Positions 36,941-49,208 of a DNA stretch of 64,000 nt are shown here, one piece after another. The position numbers and the translations under genes are program-made. The stretch lies in the NCBI GenBank assembly GCA_019614645.1, contig JABWDB010000038.1, positions 496,001 through 560,000 on the forward strand. The letters run 5' to 3'. The first letter of the stretch is position 1. Each line of letters begins with the position of its first letter. The stretch comes from Stratiolaelaps scimitus (taxonomy: Eukaryota; Arthropoda; Arachnida; Mesostigmata; Laelapidae). The notes beneath the pieces are model-generated. The model was given only the letters and a program-made list of their open reading frames with translations. It was not told the DNA's origin and searched no databases.

Positions 36941-37960
36941 GCGTGTACCCCGGCCGTCTACGTGCGACGTCAGTAGAACAGGCGGGTTTGGGATCAGGGC
37001 TCGGCAGCAGCCGTCTGTCGTGTGAAGGCGAACTTGTAAGACTTTGAAAGATATTCTTCAAAAGTTTCAACTGCTCTTCGCCTTCTTACCCTTTCTCCGC
37101 CACCGGTACCGGCTAACCCACCAGGGGCAGTGATGATCGTGCGTGTGCCATTGCTGCTAGAGCGTTAGTGCGGCTACATTGCCGCGACCGTGTCCCATGA
37201 CGCTCCTGTCCTCCCTAAGGAACAAATCCTTCGAATTTTGCGGGCAAGGCCACATGAGGATAGAGGAGCAGGCCGAAACAAGTTCTTCTTTACTTTCCGC
37301 CATCCGTTCGATTCAAACGGATGGCGTTCATTATCCACACATAGCCGAGGTGGCAGTGGCAGTAATGTGATGGTCGTGGTGGCCGGTTGATCTCTCCCTT
37401 TCTCTCGCTCTTTCTGCGCACAGACGCGTCAGGCGTTTAACACTCGACCCGGAGAGGAGGCTCGATTAGGAGGGCTATGGCAACAATCCAACGAAGGACT
37501 TGAACGCCAGCCTCCCACGAACCTGCGTGGCTGTCTACTAACAAACGAACTCGTCTTCTCAGACGAGTTCTGCTTCTTCGGCAGCGACTGTCGACCGACA
37601 GCGTTCTGTCTGTCTCCTACCGCGTTCCGGCTGTCAGATGCGAAACGCTACTGCCGACGTTTCGTATCGCTGGCGAGCGGCTGCAGTTTGTTGGTTACTC
37701 GTAACAAACCATCTCGTTGCTAGACCGCCTTACCGTTGGGAAAGAAGAGAGCGCCCTCGCTGCATCGGCGGGCAATGGGAAAGCTGGCACTACCGCGCAC
37801 GTCGTAAAAAGGAAAAATCGTTTCTCCGCTTCGCTGCGTCCTCGCTGCTGCTGCTGCTGCTGCCACTGCAACGGCTATAGGATGCGAACGAGAAGAGGAC
37901 GTAACCAGACCTGACCGAGCCGCCGCGCCAGCTCGTTCACCTCCAGTGTACTTTTACCGT
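36941..37960. other. GC-rich block with strong hairpins and a candidate splice acceptor
   Basis: Composition turns GC-rich. Two perfect inverted repeats occur: 37298-37326 (11-bp arms, 7-base loop) and 37547-37570 (10-bp arms, 4-base loop), plus a 6-bp inverted repeat at 37588-37601. A long pyrimidine tract ends in GCGCACAG at 37423, a good acceptor, and the frame from 37424 stays open to TAG at 37721-37723 (99 codons, without an ATG near its start). That frame contains the string FSDEFCFFGSDCR, which resembles the first-Asp region of Tc1 transposases, but the flanks do not match. A (CTG)6 run lies at 37845-37863. Confidence 0.35.
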
Positions 37961-39985
37961 TTCGCACTCAGAAGAGCGATGGCAGATGGACATAGGATGG
38001 ATGTCCGATGCACGAAAATGACGCAGCCAAAACGAGGAACTTTGAAGTTCGGAGCTGCTCCAGGAGGTGAGCGAACCCCGCCAAAAATTTCGACAAAGAG
38101 GTTTTTGAGACTAAAACAAGGAAAAATAGGGATAAGTATTATTTGGTTCACACACCCCAATCGCAAGAGGCATTGTTCCCCTCACTGGTTTCATTGACTC
38201 ATACATGATGCAAATGACGGTAGTTAACGCGGTCGAAACTGCAAAATCGTCACTAAAACCCAGAGGCTATACAATTTCTGGCAGTCCTAAATGATCCCAG
38301 GTCTCAGACACTAGGCAAAGACACCCATTAATCACCAAGGAGTAATAACATTTAGTCAATATTCCCAGGGGTTGTATAGCGACCACAGTCAAAGAACAAA
38401 AACTAATCACCCCAAAAAGATTTTGCTTCCATTTTTTTACAGTTTATTCCGCTCTCTTCTGTCGAAAAGGTGCGTCGCAGACAATCGAGTAACGAGCCAC
38501 AAGTTGAAACAATCACAAACATTCGTATCCGTTTTGGCTTAGAGCACAGTTAGAAGCGCACAACAGCAAAGCAGTTTCATGGCCGGTGACGGAGGAAAAT
38601 CATCATGTACAAAGCGAGAAGAACGGTGGGCCTAGTCGTGTCTGCTGCTGCTGTTGCTTCAGATCGTTCTTCGTTCGTCTCGAAGCTGGAACTCGGAGCT
38701 GAAGCTGGCGAGGCCACCGACGCCGACACCGGCGACTCGGTCGGCCACGCTCGTCGATCCAATCAAGTTCCGCGCGAGAAAATCCATTGTTTAGTCGCTG
38801 TGGAGGCGACTGCCGCTGTTGGCCTGGCTGACGAAAGGGATACCGAGAGAGCCTGTTCGCGTACTATTCCATTTTTGTTCTTCTATTTTCATCGGGATAC
38901 CCGGAACTGGCGCCAGAGAATGGACCGGAGGCCGGAATTTCCATCGACATCATCGTTCGCTCCAGTAACAGCGCGGCAGCATGAAGCGATAGGCACAATC
39001 GTCACATCAGCACTGCCCGAACTCGGAAAATGGGTGGGGCACTGCAATCGACAATAGCTAGCCACAATATCTATTGTACTATAATGAATGGTGAGTGTGA
39101 GAGTTTGTAAAGTGTCCTACCCCCCTCGTACTGAAATAGAGGAGCAATTATTGATTTCACGGCATTGTTGCGCTGTCACATCAGTGGCACCCGTCATGGA
39201 ATACACGAGAGCGAAAGAGTTTAAGGGGGATACAATTCACGATGATCGCGCATTGTAATCGTATTCCAATGCACTTGTACAAAACATTAGGAATCGCGTA
39301 TACGTGCTCACCACGCAGCGGTGTGTTATGCACATACTGCGTTTAATGCATATAATTTATTCGTGTGATACGGTCATCTCATCCAAACGTGAGAACGACC
39401 CTATGCAGCTTTGCATCACACTTTTACGGAGTTTATTTATATCTCAATGCAGAACAGCCTTAGCTCTTGATACTTTGCCGCAATAGGTAAAGTCACTTAA
39501 CGAATATTATTTGCAAATGACAGACATTTTGAGTATACAGTGTCGCTTTACAGTGCTGCTCTACATGGATTCCCGTGTCAGATATGACTATGGTATCAAT
39601 CGTACCGACAATAATAATAGCACGAATGAAAATAAAATAGCAGTAGTAATATTATCCCTGTACAGCATCGTCATATAGCTGACAAACAACTATCTATGGC
39701 GGGGAGGCGAACTAAATTCACCTAGCGTTTGTCCTTTTGTGTAACTGGCGGACACTGGCTTGATTCGTCCTCTTCTAGTTCCTCCTATTCTACCCTGTCA
39801 CCCGCGCCTTCCCCGCATTCGTCCCAACACGTAAGAAGATTGTTTTTCGCTTCTTCTCGAACGGAAGGTCACAGCCCGAAAGAGTGATACAGCTCAGTAT
39901 TCCCGCAGGCGTGCACTCGGCTAAGCGAAGCTCAATACAGCCACAATTCAGCGCTAGACCGCCTCATAGTTCTCTCTCTTTCTCC

Positions 39986-39987
<2 letters not shown>
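37961..39987. other. Mixed DNA with a GC-rich patch at 38.58-39.06 kb
   Basis: The patch has a 150-codon plus-strand frame (38605-39057) starting at ATG, alanine- and acid-rich in its first half, and overlapping frames on the other strand. It is followed by ATAATGAATG|GTGAGT (GT at 39091), a consensus donor. The patch could be a first exon or simply GC-rich filler. The flanks are AT-leaning and empty. Confidence 0.3.

Positions 39988-40019
<32 letters not shown>
39988..40019. repeat. (AT)16 microsatellite
   Basis: Uninterrupted 32-base AT tract preceded by a CT-rich stretch. Confidence 0.95.
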
Positions 40020-40021
<2 letters not shown>

Positions 40022-40358
40022 CTCGCTCTCTCCTGTCTTTATTTCTACTCATCCTCATCTTCGTTGGTTTCAGGACCACTTCCGATCTTTTACTCAATGT
40101 AGTCTTTTTTGCAGCAGCAGGAGTGATCCGGTGGTCAGTCTAGATCGGCAGGCGCGCACACATTTCCATTGTGGCTATGCTGTGCCACACTGTACCCTGC
40201 CTCGTTCTCACTGTTCCTTTTCTCCCCTCATCGCCTCCTGTTCGCCTCTTCTCAGTAGAAGAGAAACAGAAGCCGAAGGAATACTGCCACTGGCAGCGGA
40301 AACCGAAGGAAACAGCGAGAGATGACAGAGAGAAAGAGAGAGAGACGCGTGGGCAAAG

Positions 40359-40366
40359 TATAAAAG
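40359..40366 (+). promoter_or_regulatory. TATA box consensus (TATAAAAG)
   Basis: An exact TATAAAAG follows a GA-rich tract (40321-40346), as in many arthropod promoters with GAGA elements. No TCAKTY initiator is found at the expected distance, and the next ATG frames (40577 onward) are not recognisable. Confidence 0.25.
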
Positions 40367-40434
40367 GCAGACACTCACGTATCTCTGCTGACCACTATCC
40401 GCCACTGATCCTTCCTTCTTCACCAACACAGCGG

Positions 40435-40449
40435 CAGCAGCAGCAGCAG
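40435..40449. repeat. (CAG)5 microsatellite
   Basis: Five CAG units about 70 bases below the TATA string. Confidence 0.9.
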
Positions 40450-40809
40450 TATCCTTTCTATTCGCCTGCGGTAACCAGCTAGGAGGACTGATTCGAAGCT
40501 GAGGGTTGCCGAGGAACGAAGCATTGACAGCGAACTGCTCCTGCCCTACTTATTATACTTAGCCGAATTGCATCCCATGGTGATTATGATGAGGGGAGCA
40601 ACCGAATGGATGGGGAACCTATGGCAATTACCAGACAGACGTAGCCTTTATGAAAGACTTGGCCACACAGTTAAGTGTACCACCTACCACAACCAGCAGC
40701 AGCATCGGAAACTGTTGGAAGGAGAGCTGACTGATCGTCATGTGTTTCTTGGTTCTGTTGATCTTATGAAGTTCTCGATTGGCGATAAATTTTATTATTT
40801 ATAGACTGA

Positions 40810-43800
40810 ATAAGGAAATCAGAAGTTTCGAGTCTGGCGCGATACTCTCAACGAAACTCCGGAGTTGGGAGAAGGCGAACGAATGGGGCAGCTACATGAT
40901 TGCTTGAATTGGATACGTCACAACGTTGTAGAGATGGGATAACTTAGAAGAGAGAATGACCGACTGACTCACTAGAGAATGCAGTTTCATTTAGCAATCC
41001 TTCAGTCTTTCACTATTATATTTCCTTGCACAGGTATGTGTATATTAACATCAACATGCTGCAAGTTTCTATATATATATATATACGACAATATATATAT
41101 ATACACACCTTTATCATATTTTTTTCTGCGAGGACTTAAGCATTGTTGAACTGCAGTTCCGAAAATAAACCTCAAATGAAATGAAAATGAAATGAAAAAA
41201 ATGAAATATATATATATATAATATAGCCGGAATAGGCGGTGCAGCCTATGACGTAATAGTGGTAGGTGCACAAAACCTGTATCTGCCTGATACTCTACGT
41301 ATGATCGAAATTTCTAACGAAGTCTATTGATATCTATCTGCAAACAACCACTGTTTACTATATATATATATATATATTTCTTCAGGAGTGAATGTAAATT
41401 CTGTGTATTTGATGCTACCGGTCCGGTACGACATTTACCAAAGTGAACCGTATCCCTTATCCGTGGATAAACAAGCGTATCTGGTGCGCTTCAAATAACC
41501 GATACTATACTAATCATAAAGAATTCACTCTACGCAACTGCTTAACAAAAATAATTATAATTATTTATGTAATCTAACAAATTAGCCGGTCATGATGTTA
41601 TGATTCGTCCAGACGTCGACGAACAGTCTGTTTTTCCAGTGTAAAGTGAACGGGCTAAGACTTCGACGATTGCTTGCTGCTGGACGAAGTCAAACTGGTG
41701 TTTGGCTAGCACAAACCTGAAGTCAAGGATTCTGACCTGAGTTTTCCACATCAAAGGAAATTCTACGCAAGTGAAGGCCTCCCCTTCTTCTGATTGAACC
41801 GAATGCCACCAGTCCAATTCCCTATAGAGTCAGTTGGGGGAATTACGCGGCGACGCCCACAGATTTAGTTTCTTGGTAAGTCGGTCGGGTGCAGGTCGTT
41901 TTAGAATGAAGAAAAAGAGGTCTAGCCGTTTCTTGTCTCGAGAGCCGCTGTCTTGACCCCGCTCATATCTAACAATCTCGCGGCTTTTCGTAATCCGCCT
42001 AGCTCCAGCGTCGAGCAAGTGCAGAAGACCTCAATATAAGTGAATTCTCAATCTCCGTCTCAGGAGACTGGCTTGCAAACCGTAACCACTTCGCAAAATG
42101 AGCGCTTCAATGATGGCGATAACCAGAAGAATACGAACACGAAGAGAACGAAGAAGCTTGAAATGGTAGTGGATTCTACTTAGTGGATACTGTTTTGTGT
42201 TTGTTTGGCGTTAGACGAAGTTAAATTTCTCCCATAATAACTCCTTTTACGAAGAATATGTACGGCAGTTAGCTCATATCACAGTGTTGCCCGTTACACA
42301 GCGGTTTAACATGATATTGCCTGCGTACCGCATTCCCTGTTTCCCTTTAGCCAAACTTGAGAGGTCATGGTCAGCCGTTGGCATGTCCTGACTTTGCAGG
42401 TCTTTGCAAGGAGGCCCAATAAGCTGTGCAAAAAAAAATATACCAAACTGGCGTAGCAAGGTAAACCAGGATAGAACTTATTTTAAAGCGGTGTTATATC
42501 AATGTCTGAATACCAAATGCCCCTGCGGGGCGTCCATATGTCGCACAAAACGTCACGATCGCAGACCATTCAGATTGGTCCAACTATGTGAAAAACTTTT
42601 TGGAAAAGGCAAAAACGGGTGGTAGAAGAAAAGGGGACCAAGGAGATTCGCCTTTCCATCTCGGGGGCTGGAAATTCTCTCTCAGCTATCGCCACTCTTC
42701 GTTTCTATAGGAACGCTGCGAATGTTCACACGTGTGTGCCCCGGACGGTCCAATCAATCTGCACAGGAGTCTTAGTTGTGCAAGTGATCCTCTCACTTGC
42801 GCAGGCAAGCAGAATGTTATAGTATGGTGGATTCAATAAGAACTCCTCGCGTGTTCATATTGCGCAGTATGTACCATCTCAACAGTGACACGCATTTTAC
42901 TGACTCCGCTAATGAATATAGTGATGAGAAGTGTTCTCGGTGACGCCGTCGCAACAAACGATGAGATGGGGGGACCAGATTATCTGAGGGCTTCTAGCCA
43001 ATCGTGGGAAGCAAGCCGTATGGTATCTGCTCATTTTTTATACGTCATCTTGGAATCACTTCTCTTGTACCGACGAGAGGTGCCAGCGACGGTGGCAGGC
43101 ACTGTGTAACAGCAAGTTCTCTATAATTCTTCCATAATAAAATAAATTTTCCGGGCTGACCCACAGCCAACATTTAAAGTCCACGGTACTCCTTTCGGCA
43201 TTGCTTCATAAGACGGACCGCTTTAAATGCCCTTCTCCTATAATAATACTACTACTGCTGCTGGTGTTACATGTACGCTCGAACGTCTAACTAGCAGAGA
43301 CGACAGCAAAAGCCTCATTAGCCAACTCCGCCTGAATACCATGGTTCCGGCATTCGCAACTCCGGCTCAGATGATCAGCCTATGGAGAAAGGGAGACAGA
43401 TCTAACGAATCGTGAAGGACGGCGACGGAGGCACGTCTTTTCTTCACAAGCTGTTCTGTAGTGCATATACATTTTATGGGACACGTACACTCAATCACTC
43501 AGCCACTGTCCGCTTAATGCTTTGAGCAGCAGCTATGGTGAGTATGATCGATAGCTATGTCATGGTCGTCCCGCTACTAATTAATTTCATCTTGCCCCTA
43601 TTTTATCATAATCATGATAACTGATCTCTAGTGATCACCCTCTGTTTGCAACTGGACCAGATTATATATATATCTATATATATATATGGCTCGTCAAGAG
43701 TCTATCACGCGACCATCGTGGACTTACCATGTGATGGCGCTCTATGTCATATAATACATACATAGAACATATGATTAAATACAAAGTCAGGTCGTAGATA

Positions 43801-45440
43801 TGTCGGACATTTGTATGTGCTCCCCGTTCGTCCTCGCATTTACTTTTTTCTTCCAAACGGAGCCGCGTATATCTCCTGGTACGGAGAGATCCTATCTGTT
43901 ACATAAGCCGGAGGAAGTAGACGTCTGCACACCTCTGCAGTAGACCGCTGAGGCGCCGATGAACCGCTGAGGACCGTGATAACGCGAACATTTCTTCTTC
44001 TCCTTGCACCACTTCTCTCCTATTGAGTTTGGCAATGTTATCGCCTAGACGACGGGCGATTTTGGTCATCAAGGCTCTTGGCCAGGTTAGGTAGAGCTGC
44101 TTTCAGTGCCGAGAACGATTTTGGCAGGCTGGTCTCAGGAAGCCACGATGTAGATGTTGACTTGAGGGCCGCAAAGTGGCAGCCACTCACTGGACATCGG
44201 CTAACTTTCGTGGTGGGATCTCCTTCGCAAGGAGATGGTTCTTTTCGTTTTGGCCTTTGGTAAAAGGTAGTATCTCACGAATTCGTGTTGCCTATAAATC
44301 CATGTTTCGTTGTAGGATTCGTTGTTAGAATCCGTATTTCGTTGTACCCAACTCCCCTGAGGATCGTTAAATGGACGCAAGGTGTCTGATTGCTTCCAGT
44401 AATTCCGATCTTTTGCCAATATCGCTCCTTTCTCTAATATATTCACACAAGCGTCGAGCTTTTAATTCCAATCATTAAACGTGCTTTTGGGTTCAGTAGA
44501 CCAAATGATTCATTTGTTTGTGTCACCTTAAACAACGATGAGCTTCGAACAATCCGTCTTGCCGAAATACAGTGGCCATACAGAGACGCTTGGTTCACTT
44601 TGGTCCATTTGCTATTATTGCTTGCTATGCCTCCCTATCAGTGAAGCCAACTCAGAAGGGCTGAATTGTTGAAGGGTCATCAATTTGAGTCGGCTAGAAT
44701 AGTATATATTTAGCATATACCCTGTGAACGGAGCCATAACGTACCCGACTCTGTCCGGAGCGATGAAAACGTCGCACGTGCTGTAGCAAAACGTCGAAGG
44801 GGTGGTACATCGGAGGGGATCTCGAAACTATGAGATCATTTCGAGGCAAGCGTATACGTTGGGAGAAAGAATTCATTTTACCACCCTCTCGATGTTCGAA
44901 AGCTTCCATCTGAAGGGCCACGAGGGACAGAAGGAGATGAAGGCGAAAGCCCCTGTTTGACGATGGAGCGACATGGAAGCAGACACAGGAGCCAAGCGAC
45001 CGTTGGCGGCACATGATGTGGCATACGCAAAGCGTCCGCTGAAAGAAATGACTGCGAAAAGCCACGATGTACCATGCCCATGGGAATAGATAGACGAAAC
45101 GGGTCCGACGACACCCAAGAATGGAATATGGGACCTACAAGGCTAGAACCTGTAATTTTAGGAGTCGGGGGAGGGGTGGAACTGGGGGAGTGAACTCGCT
45201 AAAGGCGAACATGCTCGGGTATGGGAAGAACACTATCGTGGTTAGAACTACTGCCTCGTTTAGACCGCAAGTGCCAACCTCATCGTTCATAGAGCAAACG
45301 CGACCACGAATTCCCCTGATGCAGTGTATAATTTAAATTAGTTTGAAGCCAAAATTTGCCTCATACATTTCATGCGACCCTAGCTAGTCTAAAGGAACTC
45401 TCTAAATCTGCGTTGGAGATCGTAAATTATACAATGCTCT
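40810..45440. other. Unassigned DNA with AT arrays
   Basis: AT runs lie at about 41073-41105, 41204-41225, 41360-41378 and 43661-43689, with an AAATG-type pentanucleotide stretch at about 41166-41200. No gene recognised. Frames at 42404-42625, 44078-44446 and 44694-45118 lack support. Confidence 0.4.
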
Positions 45441-45447
45441 CCCATTG

Positions 45448-45465
45448 CCCTCCCCCCACCCACCC
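45448..45465 (-). other. G-quadruplex motif
   Basis: The minus strand reads GGGTGGGTGGGGGGAGGG: four runs of three or more G separated by single bases, the tightest class of G-quadruplex motif. Confidence 0.8.
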
Positions 45466-45959
45466 GTTTTCACAGAAAAAGTAAGAAGTAAAATACAAAA
45501 AATACCAACGCAGCAGTCGAGGAACCTCATATTCGTTAAACAGACATAAATAATAAATATTATTATAGATAATTCGACCCATAGAAATCTCCAAAGCCAT
45601 ACAACAGATATCGCACCATAATAAAGAAAAAACGACTTTTTTCCCTTTTTCCGTAGTTCGGGTCTATCATCATGACCAGAATACACCATTTTGCTTTATT
45701 CCATTGTTCTAACGTTTCTTTTCTCGTTCGGAGACAGGTAGACAACGGTGTATGGCGTCGCCGCATGATCGAACGCAAAAGGACCGGCTCCTCTATTTGA
45801 ACTTCGGTCTTTCCAATCTCTATCCAGATCGGCTTTTTCCAACCCAGACAACGAATTGAGGGTTGGTGCTCCCAACCTCGCAACCTCGTCGCTCATTCAC
45901 TCTTACCGCTATTACTTTGCTTCTGCCTGCTGACTCTCACGAGGTTTCCACGCACTTCT

Positions 45960-46438
45960 TGCCACGTCGTCAAGCCGTCGAAGTTCTCAGATGTCTCTAG
46001 TCTAGACTGCCCGTAGCAGTAACCAGAATTGCCAGACCATGGCGGCTACCCGCCTCAACGCGTCGCGAGAACCTCATGATCACACAAGGCGCTGTGCGGC
46101 GCTAGCAGGCGCCGAAAGCGAACGACCGAAGATGGGACGGACTCCGGTCCCTCTTGTCGGCCCCTTGGGCGATTCGCCGACGGTTCCTTTCATCCGACTG
46201 CATCGCACTTCCTTAGTGCGGGAGCGCGGGACAGAGCAACCTGCCCAGTGGTGCGCTAGGGGCCACAGAGCTGACCGCAGCGTTTTCTGTTCCGCCTTCG
46301 ACGGTGTAGGAGGCAAGCCAACGAAAAGAGGCAATGCAGGTGAGGTTGCAGACGTCGAACTTACGAACATTGGTGAGGCTTAGTGAGAGAACAGCACAAG
46401 GAGAAAGTACAGCGAAAGGGAGAGATAGAGATGATATA
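45960..46438 (+). other. GC-rich possible leader with a splice donor
   Basis: GC-rich stretch with a 114-codon plus-strand frame starting at ATG (46039, MAATRLNASRE) and containing a good donor, AATGCAG|GTGAGG (GT at 46338). The opposite strand is open over most of the same stretch, so the open frame reflects composition. It could be a 5' leader or first exon for whatever lies downstream, including the small frame at 46439. Confidence 0.25.
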
Positions 46439-46534
46439 ATGCGCGCCCAATTCGTGGCCTTCTACTCGCTGGGTCTAGCTACTCTCTTCGTCGACGTCGC
46501 TTACATCATCGTTCGCTGGGCTCAATCCGGCTAA
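46439..46534 (+). CDS. Candidate 31-residue single-pass membrane microprotein
   Basis: ATG to TAA, 31 codons. Residues 5-25 (start FVAFYSLGLATLFVDVAY) are hydrophobic and would make one membrane helix, flanked by Arg at position 2 and Arg-Trp at 26-27. Third codon positions are strongly C or G, unlike most of the window, and the codon choice (GTC, TTC, ATC, CTC, GCC) looks like real coding usage. The upstream frame remains open, so a longer start near 46334 is possible, but the hydrophobic part starts just after this ATG. The size and layout recall arthropod membrane micropeptides such as sarcolamban, yet the sequence does not match one I know. The local GC-rich context could by itself give such third positions. 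Confidence 0.35.
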   Translation: MRAQFVAFYSLGLATLFVDVAYIIVRWAQSG

Positions 46535-47444
46535 GCTCCGCTCACGTTCCTCGTTCGATTGAACGACGCTTTCGACAGGTGACGCTATCACTCTCAACTC
46601 GCACCCACTGCCCAAAACACCTGCCAAGCCCTCCCAAAACAAGAACTTCTGCAGTCTAGCGCAGACCCTCGACCTGCACCCTATTTCAGAGCGGTTCCGC
46701 ATCCATCCAAGCTGAGTTCTCGTTCGTCTTGGAGCTCTCGGCGCACCCAGCCGACCAACGAACCAACCGCTCGATGCTGGATAGTAGCAGCCTTCTCACT
46801 CCGAGGCCAAAGTGAAAATGATCGGCGCACTCTAAATTAGGGCTCGTTGCCGAGTGATGACGATGCTGCGACTGCTGCAGTACCGGCGACCCCTGTTACA
46901 AAAGATGACAGTGCGCGAAGTGATGACTTTTGCCTCTAATGGCCGATTGAGGATAGAGAGAGCATTCGACATTTCCACGGACGAGAAGCAAAATGAAATG
47001 AACGATCTTCTATTTATTTGGGGCGACGACGACGTGATGATTTGAGCGTGATTTGAAAGGCGATAAAGGAACGAAGGAAACATCTACGATGTTCCTGTTG
47101 GACAAAGGACATCGAACGCTTGACGACAGTTGTCCCCGCGGCCGCGGATGGTTGCGTTAGATGTAAGAGTTGACTTTTCATTTGACGTTCTCCAACTCAG
47201 TCCCACTGGAGCATAGTGGGTCAGTGTACAATTGTCGTTCCACCGGAAAGGTATTTTACATTTTATACATCAGATTAAACTAACACTGAGAGATGAAAAA
47301 ATTGTATGTTGGAGTGGCTCAAGTCACTTGCCGACGTGCTCATGAGGGAGAGCGTTCACCGTTCTAGATATTTTCAGGTTATAAAAAACAGAGATATGTC
47401 ATGGTATCTCTGGTTCATATGTATGCATTGTGGCGTGATAACTG

Positions 47445-47477
<33 letters not shown>

Positions 47478-47740
47478 AGGTTAGAGCCTGGCATATACAT
47501 GTTTGCGTTTATGTCTGTTCGATATAACTCATTTCTGGTAGGGCAGCGAATAGTGGATCCGGAAATCGAGACAGTGAGCAGGCGAATAGGCGACAGCTGT
47601 AGAAGAAGGTTACCAGAGACCCCATAAAAAAGTGGTAGAGTTACATTCACAGACCCAACAAATGACGAGCCATCTGGCACGACTCCGACCAAATTCAGCT
47701 AGGAGAACACTTATACATCGTTCCTATGCCGTAGATTTGT
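46535..47740. other. Unassigned DNA
   Basis: GC-rich until about 46.8 kb, then mixed. An AT array occupies 47446-47475. No gene recognised. Confidence 0.4.
47446..47475. repeat. (TA)15 microsatellite
   Basis: Uninterrupted 30-base TA tract. Confidence 0.95.
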
Positions 47741-47741
47741 T

Positions 47742-48438
47742 TTATGAACGCTTATCGTAGTGTTTATATAGATTACAATATTTATTAGGCATTCCATTTG
47801 CGGCTTCCGTAGGATAGCTCCATCTAATAGGAGGCATGTTAGCATCACAGGTAATACGAACACAATTCTCGTCGTGTAGGTTCTTATCGTTCCCTTCATC
47901 CACCTTCGTCCCGTGAACGCTCCCATCATTCGATTCTGACTTGGCACTCTTGGCAATGTATCGCTGCCTGTATACGAAGGCATCTCCAGTGAATAGGGTG
48001 AGTGCTGTTTGTTCGTATGTGTGATTTTCTCGGGGTGATAGCAAACACTCCGCTTGCTTGACCGTACGTTCGCTTATGGGAAGCAATCGTCCCCGATGTT
48101 CCGCCTATCGTTTCCGTTCTTCCTCTTCTTTTATCTGAACTCGTATCTCGAATCTCTGCTGATCCCTCAGGCGGAGTATTGCCAGTGGGAGCAGCTGGAA
48201 TATCCAGCGATGACTGATGCCTTCTCTGAGTCCCTAGCGTTCCACACTTCCTGTACCACCCTTCATCCAAACTAGCTGTTACCCCTACGCGGCACCCTAT
48301 CAACTGTGCGCGCTGTTCGCATTTCACAGTCAACAGTCTTCGTTTCTCTTCATTTTTTTGTTCGACGATATCCAACGAATATCCACTCAAACACACGCAC
48401 ACATAGACGCTCTCAGGCGCACAGTGATATATACACAA
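47742..48438 (-). other. Overlapping minus-strand frames, protein-like but unidentified
   Basis: Three minus-strand frames overlap: 47926-48438 (170 codons, no internal ATG, longest of the window), 47742-48086 (114 codons) and 47711-47983 (90 codons from a true ATG). The 114-codon frame has balanced composition and contains VRITCDANMPPIRWSY with a later KYC, faintly like an immunoglobulin fold's B-C strands, but the cysteine spacing (about 24) is too short. At most one of the three can be real, and length alone does not separate them from chance. Confidence 0.2.
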
Positions 48439-49208
48439 CCATTTTCGTTTTAGCCTCGCACTCGTAAGCCGTCTCTCTCTCTCTCCCTCCCTCCCTCCAT
48501 CCTATCTCTACTTAGATATCGCTCCATATCCCTTCGCGTCAAACAGTACATGTAGGACCAAGTTTTCTTGTACAAACGCCAGTGTTCCCCGAGCCCATTC
48601 TGTCGTTTCCCTTGACGGCAACAACAACAAGAACAACATATACTATGCCATCGCAGAACCGGAACTTGTTCGTGTCCTGCGCCACGATGCACTTGTGCAG
48701 TTGCTTCTATAGTAATAGAAGTAGTAGTCGTCCTGTTGTAGTCCTGCTTAGCTCTGCTTTCGGATTCGCCGCTTCCCATCGTTATCCAGGAGGGGAAAAA
48801 GGAGTCAACCGATTGCTGGCTGGAGAGTCGGCCATCCACCCGCTAAAGCATTGCGCTATCTTCACTTTCTTAAGTCCCTTAGATCTTTGTGCCAGCTCAG
48901 TGTCTCGCTTCTTGCCCCTACCCCCCGGCATTTCACCGGTCCACTACCCCTGGAAGTTATCCGACTACATCCGACTGGCGGTACTCCAAACATAACCGGG
49001 TTAGGCGGGCACTTCCACGAACGAAGGAATCTGCTGATTCGTAGGGATGGCTCTGTATCTTAGTGCGTCCCTATTTGTTATCCGTTATCACCGTTCTGGT
49101 TAAATCTGTTAATAAGACAACAAGGTAAGAACGACAAGGACTAATCCATACTAACGTCTTCACCGACATCACAACCTGTCTATCAAAAGGTATGCATTAA
49201 ATATCTCT
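48439..49208. other. Unassigned DNA with a CT-rich tract
   Basis: CTCTCT/CCCTCC tract at about 48472-48500. The 137-codon plus-strand frame at 48582 has no recognised family. Confidence 0.4.

Noticed and set aside
44826..44846. Bantam microRNA
   Set aside because: The first 11 bases (TGAGATCATTT) match the bantam 5' end, but the rest differs and the surroundings form only a 7-bp CTCGAAA/TTTCGAG stem, not a precursor hairpin.
47742..48086. Immunoglobulin domain
   Set aside because: VRITC and IRW are suggestive, but the two cysteines are only about 24 residues apart and no disulfide-framed fold follows.
47926..48438. Longest open frame (170 codons, minus) as a gene
   Set aside because: No internal ATG, overlaps two other open frames on the same strand, no family resemblance, and length is within chance for 64 kb.
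48582..48995. 137-codon plus-strand frame as a gene
   Set aside because: No family match, no promoter or splice support, length within chance.
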